Assembly (NCBI RefSeq): GCF_910589235.1
Contig: NC_060960.1
Coordinates: 3,941,839-4,005,838, forward strand
From: Vespa crabro
Taxonomy: Eukaryota > Arthropoda > Insecta > Hymenoptera > Vespidae
Length of the DNA stretch: 64,000 nt
Reading direction: 5' to 3'
The number at the start of each line of letters is the position of its first letter. Position 1 is the first letter of the stretch. Positions 37,123 to 49,700 of the stretch are shown piece by piece. Under the pieces are notes generated by a model that did not search any database, had not been told where the DNA came from, and worked only from the letters and a program-made list of their open reading frames with translations. The position numbers and the translations under genes were made by a program.

Positions 37123-38310
37123 CGTGCAGGCTAATTTGCCAGACGGTCCGGGTTTACCGGAAGCTGCGGTACGAGCGGGTGGCGGTGAGGAGTCCACCGT
37201 ATCCCGTCTCGGGCGTTTTAAAGCGGGAGGCGTTATGGTTGAACCGGCGAAGACGACGGGCGCCTCCAGGACGTATCGGTGGAAGTAAACTTTCGAGGAG
37301 AAAAAATCGGCCCTTTTGCCACCTCCCCCTCTCCCACCTCCACCACCACCGCCTCCTCCTCCTCCTCCTCGTCCTCCTTCACTGCCGCCCACTTCCGCTT
37401 CCTCCACTTCCTTTTCTTTCTAATTCCCCTTCGTTCACTTCTTCTTCCGCTTCTTACGATGCGTCTCCTTCTTTGCTTTATCCTCTTCTTCCTCTTTTTC
37501 TTCTTCTTCTTCTAATTCTTCTTCCTCCTCCTCCTCCTCCGTCGCCGCTGATGCCGTCGCCACCACCACTACTACGTCCACCTCCACTAGCACTACCACC
37601 ACTACCAACACTACCAACAACCGATCTCCTCCACCAAACGAAACAACGATGGCACCAGCACTAGCACCACCTGCACCACCACCTCCACCGCAACCACCAC
37701 CAACGATAACAACGACAGCCGAGGACCAAGCAAGTCGCGGTGCTACTGCCACCGTCGTCACCGATGCACCTGTCACGCGCTCGCTCTAAGGGTCTTTAAG
37801 ATAGAACGAGAGAGCCTGATTACGGAGACGGGAGAGGTTAGCGATGTCCACGAGAGAAAGAGAGAGACGAGATGGATGGACGAGAGGGTCCGCGAATGTC
37901 TATGTAGCCTGCAGGTGTTCCCACGCGTCTATTTTCGAGCAATCGATACACACCACACATACGAACACACGCGCACGGTGTGTGCACTCTATGTTTCTCC
38001 TCTCCTTCTGACTTAACTTAAAAAACTATTTGATATGCTGAAAAGAAGAGCAAATAAATTGACAATCTATTGTTGTATTTTTCAACGTTTGGAACCACCG
38101 ATTATTTTCCGATCATTACTCTCCCTGATGACGTTGCAACTTCCGTACACATTCGAAGAACACCTTTCGTTTCTTCCACCTCAATTAACGGCGATATTCT
38201 TCTTTTCGAGCGAGCACATACGGTATCCAAATATCTCTCTCTTGTTATTAACCAGATTTTCGCAAGTCTCCCTTTCTCTCTCTCTTTCTCTCTTGTCGCA
38301 ACTCCGTTAA

Positions 38311-38329
38311 CGACGACGACAACGACGAC

Positions 38330-38379
<50 letters not shown>

Positions 38380-38410
38380 TGCCGACGACGTAGAGGAGGA
38401 GGAGGAGGAC
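38311..38410. repeat. (CGA)n then (GGA)n trinucleotide array
   Basis: ACG/CGA units with AAC interruptions are followed by GAG units. Confidence 0.95.
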
Positions 38411-38659
38411 GTTTCGTGCATAAAAGCAGAAAAGCGCGAGATAAGGACGCGCGCGCAACTTTCCAAATGGGGTAGTTGGTGGACTTACTATTAACGACGA
38501 TCAGAACGAACAAGACAAACGATGATAATGTAGGCGTGGGTACTGATATTTCCTTCCAATGTGAACGCGCGTGGACGTAAAAACGGGACGTTCAAAAGTG
38601 TAGTAAGGCGAGTCGTTATAAAAACGAGCCAACGGAACGCCAAAATGTATATGTATGTG

Positions 38660-38750
38660 TATATATATGTGTATATATATATATATATATCTCTATTTAT
38701 ATATCTCTATGTATGTATATATATATATATCTATACATATATATATAAGT
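38660..38750. repeat. Interrupted (TA)n cluster
   Basis: TA runs separated by GTGTA, CTCTA and GTATG pieces. Confidence 0.9.
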
Positions 38751-38910
38751 AAAGATAATAACGACGTTGTTACACGAGCACCGCGACACAACTGGTACGC
38801 AGGCTACCGATAGACTGACGGGCCATGAACGAGCGCAACGAACAGCCAGGTGAGAGGGGAGTTGGTACGCGCGCGCACACACACGTTCGTGGGGTGTCGG
38901 TTTTGTCCGT

Positions 38911-41900
38911 CCGTCAACTACCACCAACACCTACCATCGCTAGCACCACCTCCACCGTAGGGATGAGGCGGCCTTACGATGAGCTTTCTGGGTCGGAGGT
39001 AGGCGCGAGCGCAGGACTATGTATGGTAGGGTGAAAGGGCGAGACTGGGGGTGTCACGCGGTAAAATACGACGAGAGGGGTCAAGGGGTAAGAGCGGTAA
39101 TATGCATCGCTATACTCGAACATTGTGGTAAGGTCGTACATTACTATCTCGTCCAGAAAGCAAGAAATCGTAGATACTACAAATTTTTTTTCAATTTTGA
39201 AATGGGAGAATGATGGAATAAAAAAATACAGCATTATAGTATCCTCATTCCCTATAATAAAAATGCCGGAAGTAAGATGGAGATAAAACGGCCATAATCG
39301 AGAAAAAATCAGTAAACGAGAAGGAAGGATAAACTAACTTCTTGTTTTTCTTTTCTTTAATATTTTTTTCATTGATAGATGCCTGATGCCTTTGACAAAA
39401 AAGGTCCTATTATTTTGTGGCTACATTTTAAAAGAACATACGACAGGTGTACTTGATCCGTGAGTTGAAGCTCTTCCGCATGTTTCAAAGTATGATCGAT
39501 GATTCTACGAAAATTCAGCTGTTCGATTTATGACTTGGCGAAATTTTGATCCTTCGTTGAGGACAGGTGCATCGGCGTTGATGGTTTGAAAAAAAAAAAT
39601 CATATTTGATCGATGAACGCAGTTCATTTCACACGTCTTAATGTTTTACCTTGTTAATGTCTATGTATTTTTACACATACATTCTGTGTATATACGTAGA
39701 CATTCGCGTTTTTGTTGCTCATGTTGTAAAAGAAAAGAGACAATAGAGTAGAATCTTCGCAGCCATGACCCAACTCGGCTGATGCCATGAGATCGTAGCG
39801 CTCCCTCGTCGAAGAAGATGTCCTAACGTTGACCTTACCATCTGCTTCGCTACTACCTCCTACTACAAATTTTACCGATTTTATGGTACAAACATCGTAC
39901 AGTTTGTATAAGTATATAAAATCAATCTACCGGATCGCACTACATATTTAACATGATAAAATTGAAAACCTCGAATCGTGCAGAGAAAACCTTGAAACTC
40001 GGATTAAAATACTTTCGTCGGTCCTATATTTCCGCATTACTCTTGTATTTTTTCATGCTTCAATGCAATCGAGGAATGCACACTTTTATATAATTATTCT
40101 GTGAATAATAATTTACAGTTATCGAAAAAAAATGAAGCACGATTTAATTATTTCATCTTTCAATTATTCATAAAATATATCGTTTAGATTAAAACAACGT
40201 AAAAAATATTTTTTAAATATTACTACGTGTATACATGTTTCATATTCCATGTATTAATCTTACTTCTAACCGATGACACTGTGGCGCTACTATCTGTTTC
40301 TATTGATGATAACATTGGAAGCGATATAATGTGATAAGTGTCCGAAATTTTGTTATTTCTTTATTTTATATATTTATATATATTTTATATATATATTTAA
40401 TGTAGAAAAAAATCAATAATTATAAAAACATTAAATGCATATAATTTATTGTTGACTTTGACAATATAATTCTTATCACTTTTTTCTGAGTTTTTTAATC
40501 AGTATCAATATATAACTTTGTTTTTATACATATTTTTCTTATATATTATTGTAGTAATATTTCAACATCATTTAAAATAGAATCTAATTTTAAAAATCAT
40601 ATAGTTACATAATATACAAGTAAAATTGTGATACGAATATATTAAGTAATATCTAGTTGATCAATGAATATAAAAAAGCTTTATCCTATAACATATATAT
40701 AATGTTTATATCATATGAATCACGTAGTTATGTCTAGTCGTGCCTACAGACGAAAAAATATAAGATTAATCAATCAACATTCGGAAAAATTTATTTCACT
40801 TATATGAACATATTAAGAAAATAAATCTATAATGCTCCAAACAAAATTAAATATGGTCCATTTAATAAATCAAACTTGAAAATGGTAAGTATAACTTCAT
40901 TAATTACGTTAAAATATTTCCATTATAATATAAATTATAATGGAAAGAAAAAGTACTCGAGAAACGAGTGTTAATAATTTTGTTTGTCTATATTACTGAT
41001 ACTCATTAAAAAATGTACTTATTTATGAATAATATTAATAATTAAAGAAATGTTGGAATATTCGTAAATATAAACGCAAAACACATTTTATCATATGTAA
41101 TTCATCAACTTTCATGTTACAATTTTTCGAAATTTTTATCGTCATAGTTACCGACCTAGGAATTAATGATACTTATTACCTACAGAATACGGCAAGAGAG
41201 TCGCTTCGATCGTTTCTTCTTCTATTTTAATATTTTCTTAAGTATTAAATATATATTTTATAAAAAAAATATCTTTCATGTGATAATATGTTTGTCTTTA
41301 ATAAACATTTCCGATTTAATAAATGATATTCAATTTTTTAGAACAATTTTTTTTTCATTATTATATATATATTATAGCAATTCGATCGAAACTTCTCGAA
41401 TATGTATTTTTCGATCGTATTAAAAGTATCGTGTGATTATTATTTATTCTTTTTTAAGCGATATTAAGAAATTTATAAAAAATGTATAAATTATTTTCTG
41501 TAAACGACAATTATAAATAAAAACGATATAAATTATTCTGTCATGCCATTAGATTCAATTTGAAATTGTATAAAGAATACGATTAAGATACCAGTAGTTA
41601 AATGTACGAAAGACATGTATATTTATTGAAGAATAACGGAATGGAAAGATAGATATTTACTTTTCCTCAGATCTATATAGAAGAGGGAGGTGACCGGTCA
41701 AACTCCATCCGCTGTTCCGCAAAGCAAGATAGCTTGCGTTTGAACAAAGATATCAACATGCAGCTACTTTAACGTAGAATAAATTTAGAAAATTTTCTTA
41801 TTATGTACAGTAGTCTGCTTTTGAACTTTGTTCCTATTTAAATGTCAATTTTTACTTTTGTCATGTTTACCGGAGGAAAAACTAACAACCTTTTAATTAT

Positions 41901-42865
41901 AAACACTATCAATTAAATTGAGGAGTATTAATTTATATTATCTACTCTTTTAAAAGAACTCAAAATTTTTTACACGGAATTCGATTTTATATGTTTGAAC
42001 AATATTTATATACATTAAGATTTTTGTAACAAGAAACACTTGGAAAATTAACAGAAGTACGAATTAGAAAAGCTGAGGAAAAAATAACTATGTATTCTAT
42101 ATCTCGAATTGAAAGATTGGAGAACAAAATTTCAATTAAAAGTTTTTTTTTTTAATTGCAAAACTTCAGATTACGAAAGTTTGAATGCAGTTCTTTACTC
42201 AGAAATATTAAATATATTAACTAACTTTTTCATTCAGTAATACCTTTTTTATATGGAGGTAACATCATTAAGATCATAAAGTTAGAAAAAGTGAAATAAC
42301 GAAATGTAACTATTTATCTTCTCGTGTAAATCCATGATATGACTATAAAATATATTAAATAAACGAATAAACGAATCTGTTAAATACAATTACGTTTTGA
42401 TAATTTCGACTTTATTTCTGGTATTTGTGCGAGAAACTAATTCCTCGTAGAACTAGTATATTTCAAAATAAAGGCGCATGAATGCAATAAGGTCGTCGAT
42501 CCGCAAAAATCATTTGGTCGTTAGAAAAATCACGAGCAATCTTACTCGAGTTAACACGAGAAATAGAGTACTTATTACCCTGACCGAGACTTCGTTCCTG
42601 TAAATAACGTTTAAAATGGTCGCTTTGCTTTCTTAGGAACGTTCTCTCTCACTCCTCTTTCTCCTTCTCACTCTTTTTTTCTTTTCTTTTTCTTCCTCCC
42701 TCCTCCTTTTCCTCCTTGTTCTTTTTCGTCATCGTTATCTTATTCGACAGCGAGTAAATGAATAGAGGGTACATACGAAGGTTAGACGTGTTAACTCGCT
42801 GCCCCCGAGAAGAAGGGGGAAGAGAGGGCGGAAAGACGGGGAGGTATATGATAGAAGGTACGAGA
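38911..42865. other. Intergenic region between cpo and apoLpp
   Basis: This is mostly AT-rich DNA with no convincing coding sequence. Its left end is still GC-rich and has a short + strand ATG frame ending in a donor-like site (38,963-38,998). A GTGGCGCTA motif lies at 40,281-40,289. A T/C tract at about 42,645-42,728 precedes the apoLpp promoter area. Confidence 0.6.
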
Positions 42866-42866
42866 G

Positions 42867-42874
42867 CATAAAAG
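42867..42874 (+). promoter_or_regulatory. apoLpp: Candidate TATA-like element of apoLpp
   Basis: CATAAAAG lies 124 nt before the apoLpp start codon and would suit a start site near 42,900. The evidence is the motif and its spacing only. Confidence 0.3.
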
Positions 42875-42997
42875 CACGCACGAAGAAAAGTACCGAAGCT
42901 TTTGTGGTGTGCTCTCGTGGTCGCTTCGTGTCTCTCGGCGATTTCGTGCTGGACTATACGAAAGGTCCGGAAGCCGAACGAGTCGAACGGCAACATC

Positions 42998-43076
42998 ATG
43001 GGGCATCCACCTTGGCTTCTAAGAGCCTTCCTCATCCTTGGTTTTGTCCTTTTATCCGTTATTTCGGCTTCGACAA
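42998..43076 (+). CDS. apoLpp: apoLpp exon 1: signal peptide
   Basis: ATG at 42,998 opens MGHPPWLLRAFLILGFVLLS followed by VISAST: a short basic start, a hydrophobic core and an Ala-Ser cleavage region. The donor is ACAA|gtaagt, phase 1. The 3.1 kb intron that follows joins it to the 27-nt exon 2. Confidence 0.9.
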
Positions 43077-43691
43077 GTAAGTCTACCCCTAACGTAAAAT
43101 CGTTTTTTAAAAGGATCCACCTCAGTCCACTTTGTTAATATCGATTTTTTTAATATTAAAATCATTTAAGATCGTTTTCTAACGAATTTGGTAACTTCCT
43201 TTTCTTTTCTTCTTTTCTTTGCTTTTGTGTTTTCTTTTCTCTTCTTTTATTTAACTGTGATATTCGTAATTTTTAACTAAATTTTCGAATCAAAATTAAA
43301 AAACGATCTTTGCTTTCCATACGTCCAGTTAATCTTATATAAATCAAGTTATATTCATTAAAAAAAATTATAAGATTACTATTATATTGTTATTATATCG
43401 TAAAATTCATAATTTGAATACACTTAATTTTATCAGCTACAAGTTATTCAATTTCAAGAAATACACAAATATTTTTGTGATTAACTGTAAATTCCATGAA
43501 ATAGGCGATAAGTATAATTTTTGTATTTTTCTTTTTCTATTATACTATGTCGAAGATAAATATTTACCCTATAATAAATACGCCAACGGTCCCACATAGA
43601 TATGTTACTCAACATTTTGATTATGACGAAATAATTAACAATAAAAATACTTTCTTGATAACTTTACTATGATTTCTATATATATTATTCG

Positions 43692-43737
<46 letters not shown>

Positions 43738-46700
43738 TATATATGTTCGTACGTATATGTATGTGAAAATAGTAAAAAAAAATTAAGCGGACTATATACT
43801 ATCAGATATTATGTTATAATACGACAACGTTATCCATCGTTTTTTTATATCAACTCGCGTTGACGATTATCAGTGTCGGTGGCAAAATTTAATGAATCAT
43901 AAAGGTTACGCGTAATATCAAGGTTAAAGATTATTTTAGTACCGAGATGTCGAAACGAAAAATTAATTTACTTAATGATAAAATTATATAATACTGATAT
44001 TTTGAATAATATATTAAGTTACAGAGTAAAAAAAGAAGCCAAAAATTAATAACCTCTTATCATCTCAAATCTTAATAATTATTCATAAATATATAACTAT
44101 TAAGACTTTATTAAATCAAACAATTTTGAATGTTGAGAATTTTTAAGAAGGGCCATGAAATTTGTTCCTTATTCTTTCGGGAAGTAATTTTTATGGTAAT
44201 TAAAAAAGTGGTAAATTGTACATACGCTAACAACATATCACTGCATAGTACGATGTCTGTACCGTTCAAGTGATTACACGACCCCAGGGTTAAACCGGAC
44301 GTTTAGTAAATTGATCTGATGTCCCTGCTATCATCCTACCATCGTCAATTCCCAATAATCTTTTTATTACTTCGTAGAGATGTGTAACCCCGTTACCGTT
44401 TTTCATCTATATGATATATTACAATTCTTGTTCTTTAATGACAGATTTATGATACGTGAAATTTGAGGGAATAAAAAGAACTATCTGCTTTACTGGTTAG
44501 CGATTGCCACTTTAACGTAATAATTTCATAATGTAATAATTTCATTTAATTTAGCTTTTTATTTCTTTATGATAAGATGCTTATACGAGAAATATGTGAA
44601 TAACTTGTGTAAGCAAATTTTTACATTATTTGATAAAGAGATAACTTTCTCGCTCTCACTAGAGAACGATAACGCAGGCATATGAAGCTCTCCACAAATA
44701 TAGTAACATCAAAAGATATAAAAATTTTGTAACGTTTGGATTCAGTTTGTTGAAGCGAATTAATGCATACATCATATATAAAATAAAAAGTTGATGATCA
44801 TAGTTCATCTTTATCAAGTATTTTTAATTTATCATTGCAGTCGTTATAAATTTTTTCTCATTCGATAAAATTCAATTTTTCGCACGATAAGAACTTTAAG
44901 GAAATGCGACGTAATGTTATGGATTTTATTATTTACCTCTATTGTATGTTATATTATTTTGCTAAAATAAATTTTTTACAAATAACATTTATGAAAGTAT
45001 TAGAATTCTTATTCATAAAGATTCAATGTGAACTGCTGTATGAATATGCATCTAAACGCGTATAAAAGATTAATAATCTTTATATAAAATTTGCCGCAAA
45101 TAAATAGATTATTTGCGGCCTCTAATTTATTCCGTTGTTTACAAAGACAAGAGTTCGAAGAGTGATATGGATAAAGAAGATACTATTAAACGTATCACTT
45201 TTGGGTCGCGGTATAAGTCAACAGCGATTATCACTGAATCATGAAAGAAAGTGATTTTTAATCTTACAAATGAAAAATTGAAAAGAAATAACGATCTCTT
45301 TATGTTGATCTCTGCTTAATTAAGAAAACGATGTGAATTACATTCACTCGAATACAAGAATAACTTTAATCGAGTTTTAATCAATCATAAACACAAAAAA
45401 CTTTTATAGAATACGTACGAGAGTACATATTTAGCGCTCTTTTATCTCTTCCCTATCTTGTTTTTAAAAAACATAACTTTCTGCAAGCATCGATGAACCG
45501 TATCGACCCTATGTTAGCTATTTTTCGATGAAACAACGAATCACGCGTATTTATTTTTTATCAAAGTTGTCCTTACTTTGTTATCACGAAAAAGGAGTAA
45601 ATCATGTTGAAATCGTGCTAAATAAAAAAGAAACGAGGTGTAATTAAAATATTATTAAAACTTTGACATTGATCAATGTTGCTATTAAATTTTTTCATTG
45701 CATGGCTTTTTTTCTTTCATTTTTAATGCTTAAATTGCTTCATTTTGCTATTTTTCCTGACAAATGAACGTGTTGCTATTCTAGTACTTATATATAGTTC
45801 TCTAAACGGCAGGACTTTCCAATGATTCCCAATTCTATAAACAATTAAATAAAATTATCATGTCGCATACGTAATCACCAGCTGCAGAACAAAACATAAG
45901 AAAAACGATGAAACATAAAGCCGAGAAAGTGGGGAGAACGCCCCTTAGTCATTAGGGAGTAAATTTATGACTCTTCGCAATACAACAGCTTCGCTAACAT
46001 TTCCTATACGATTTGAATTAGTTCAGTGACCCTCTATCAACGTAAACATTTCCACATGATTCCAATCGTAAAGCTAGTAGTACAGTATGTTTGTACAGAT
46101 TATAATTCCATAATATTTCCATATATTAAAGTATGTACATACAAATTCTTTTTAAGATATATCATGATTACACAGCGATATAATGCTTAAAATGTAATTT
46201 GTTTCAGAAAAATGCAATCTAGGTTGTCACAAAGGTAAGTAGTAAAATTTTAAAATGAATATGCATCTAACACGCATAGAAAATTACTCAAGTTTATAAT
46301 ATTAAAATAATTGCAGGACAATATCCAAAAACATATCAAGAAGGACATACCTATATATATCGTTTAGAAGGAAAGTCTGCAACATCTGTAACGGATTCTC
46401 AAGGCGATGCTACTCTTAATTTGAAGGCCATTGTTGAATTGACTGCAAAACCAGACTGTGTTCTACAGTTGCAACTGAAGGATGTACATTTGAATGATGC
46501 TGTAAGTATCCTCCGGATTTTTAACGATACAATGTGCCTAAACAATAAAATTGATTTATTTATTTAGTCACATTTTAAAATTGACAGAAAATTCAAAGTA
46601 TCTATAATTACATTTTTCAGGTAGTGTCCCTGCCGGACATTCAGAAATACGCTCTTCAGTTTAGCTATCATCACGGTCACATTGATACTGATGTTTGTGC

Positions 46701-49700
46701 AGAACCTAATGATTCACAAACATCTCTGAACATTAAGAGAGCCGTTGTCTCTTTGTTCCAATCAGCTGTTCAGTTGGAATCCGGCTCTACTGTACACAGC
46801 GAGGTATATACGAATCTTTATCAATTAATATATAACGTATTTGTTCGTTTATTTACATATACTTTATAAGAAATCTCCTCCTGTCAATAACCTTAATGTT
46901 CAATTGACAAGAGTCGTTAGTTCAAGGATAAATCAAAATTACTGACTATTATTCATCATTGCATGGTAGACGAAGATGCAATTATCAGCTTATTTAATTT
47001 ATCCTGATGATCATGAATTGCATTAACTTCTGATAATAATACATACTAAGTGACCATATAATATAATAACATCGTTTGATTGATCGACTTAAAAAAGGGA
47101 TCGAGTCGGTCCATGGATAGGATCCTATTAGCGTGCATGTATGCGTGCAGATGAAAAAAAATAAAACAAGTTCCTTTTAACAATCCATTAGATGCAAATA
47201 TCAGATTATCAATTCTAAATTCTCATTTATTCTTTATGTTTTTCCACCTAGACTGATATATTTGGCAACTGTTTAACGGAATTCAATTTCCAAAAAGAGG
47301 GTGACTCCTTGCTCGTAGAAAAATTTAAGGATCTTTCGAAATGCTCCTATCGCGAAAATTTCAGACAAGGACTAATCACGTCTGTATTCGACACATCATC
47401 TGGTATCAAGTCTACGCCTTTGCTCGCTTCTGAACAAAAGATTGAACAGCGCTTTAAACAGGGTATCTTAAATAAGGCAACATCTACGGAAACTTATAAG
47501 TACAAGCCATTTAGCAATGGAGAAGCCGGAGCTAAAACCGTTGTTGAGACAACTTTAATTTTTAAAGGCGAAAAAGGTGATAATCCACTTGCTCCAGTAT
47601 CCGTTCCCAAGTCTTTGATTTTCGATGTTCCACATCCAGTCGTGAAATCATCAGTAGATGAAATTAGCAATGCTCTCAAGGCCGTATCGAAAGAAAAAAC
47701 TGACATTGTTCACGAAAAGGCAGCCGGAAAATTTGCTGAATTTGTTAAAGTACTTCGAGTGAGCAATAAGAAGGACATTCTTTCAGTATATCACAAGGTC
47801 AGTGCTGGTGCAGGTTATAATAAAGTTTCTGACAAGAAAATCTTGCTGGATGCACTTTTCCGCGCTGGTAGTGGCGAAGCAGCCGAAGTGGCCGTAGAGC
47901 TTATAAAGAATCATGAACTAACCAATCTACAGAATTACGTTTTTTACGCTAGTCTCCCGTTGATTCAACACGTGAACCTCCCAGCTGTCGTAGCTGTAAC
48001 ATCTCTTTTAAATCAACCCGATTTACCTCGAATTGGTTATCTTGGAATTGGACAAACCATTGGCAAACACTGTCAAGATCATCCCTGTGACAATATTCCC
48101 GAGATAAAGGGAGCTATCCATAAGATTCGTGAAAAAGTAGGAAACGGGAGGACAAAGAGCAGAACACAAGAGAACCAAGTGATTTCTGCTTTGAAGGCAC
48201 TTGGGAATACGCGATTCTTGGATGATGCGACCCTACAGAAATTAGCAAACATCGCTGCTGACAAACAAGTACGTAATAGAGTACGTGTTGCTGCTATCGA
48301 AGCTTTGCCTACTATTTGTTCGATGAAATGGAAGAATACAGTTTTTAATGTATTGAATGATCGCGATGAGGACAGTGAAATTAGAATAAAGGCATATCTG
48401 TCGTTGGTCAATTGTGCCTGTCCACATGTTGCCGATAAAATAAAGGAAGTATTAGACAAGGAAACCGTTAATCAGGTCGGATCTTTCATCACCAGTCATC
48501 TCCGCAATTTGAGAGCATCAACGGATCCTAACAAGGCAGCTGCTAAAAATCTCTTGGGTCACATCCAACCACGCACTAAATTCCCAGAAGACTTCCGTAA
48601 ATTTTCCTTCAATAACGAATTGTCCTATAATCTCGAGGCTTTCGGTATCGGTTCCTCTGCCGAAAGTAATGTGATCTACAGTCAAAATAGTTTCGTACCG
48701 CGTTCGACAAGCTTGAATCTCACTGCTGAAGTATTCGGACAATCCTTCAATTTCTTCGAGCTCGATACACGTGTAGAAAATCTTGACAGAGTTATAGAGC
48801 ACTACTTCGGACCGAAAGGACAATTTAATAAACATTCGGTCGATATAAAAGTAGCCAACGAAGCCGTCGATACTGCCTTCGAAATACAGAACTACATACA
48901 CAAACGTTACGAACAATTAAAACGTATGAAGCGTGAAGTAAAACAAGGAGAACTCGACAGATTTGCGAAGAACGTACGCCTACGTAATACCGAAGTCGAT
49001 GAAAACCTTAGCATAGACTTATCTTTGAAATTATTTGGCGTCGAACTCGCATATTTGAGTTATCAAGATGATACTGAGAAATTCACACCGAAGAATTTTA
49101 TCGATAAGATTTTCGATAGTCTTCACAAAGGATTTGATCTAGTTAAAGATTTTGATTATAATTTCCAAAATCATCTTCACTTTTTGGATGCCGAACTGGT
49201 CTATCCAACTGGTTTGGGTATCCCACTTTCTCTGGGTGTAACCGGAACAAGTGTGGTTCATATGAAAGCTAAAGGAAAACTTGATATGGCATCCATCTTG
49301 TTAAGTAAAGAAAGCACACCTATTCGACTTGCTCTTGAACCAAGTGCATCGATCAGAGTCACCGGTAGTATGATGCTTGAGGCAATGGATAAGAATTCTG
49401 GTGTGATTCTCGTCTCAACTCTTCATACCGATACAGCAGCGGACGTATCCATCAAAATACTTGATGAGTATGGCTTGGACGTTAATTTTGGTATCCCTAA
49501 AAAGACACAAAAGCTTATCAGCGTATCTAGCGAAGTTCTATTTACATCTGGACCAAAAGGTGAAAATCTCATTTCTCCTAAATTTAACAAGGGCAAGGAA
49601 TATTCTGATTGTTTCGATCAACTATCTTCTGTCCTTGGTCTGACTGTATGTGGATACATTCAACTTCCATACAATGACATTGAATCCATTCAAAAGAAAC

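Larger units (their letters stand above)
43077..46207 (+). other. apoLpp: apoLpp intron 1 (3.1 kb)
   Basis: An AT-rich intron with no coding sequence recognised. It contains (TA)n at 43,697, a perfect 11-bp hairpin at 45,093-45,119 and a forkhead-type TTGTTTAC at 45,135-45,142. First introns of highly expressed insect genes often carry enhancers, but nothing here proves one. Confidence 0.7.

Noticed and set aside
37279..37776. Long poly-Gly, poly-Ser, poly-Val and Leu/Pro-rich frames on both strands
   Set aside because: They are translations of CTC/CAC/TTC triplet tracts, with frames open on several registers at once. Only the minus frame leading to the 37,060 donor links to a known protein.
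48079..48916. Antisense open frames under apoLpp exon 5
   Set aside because: They are shadows of the strong sense coding frame, with no splice logic or homology of their own.
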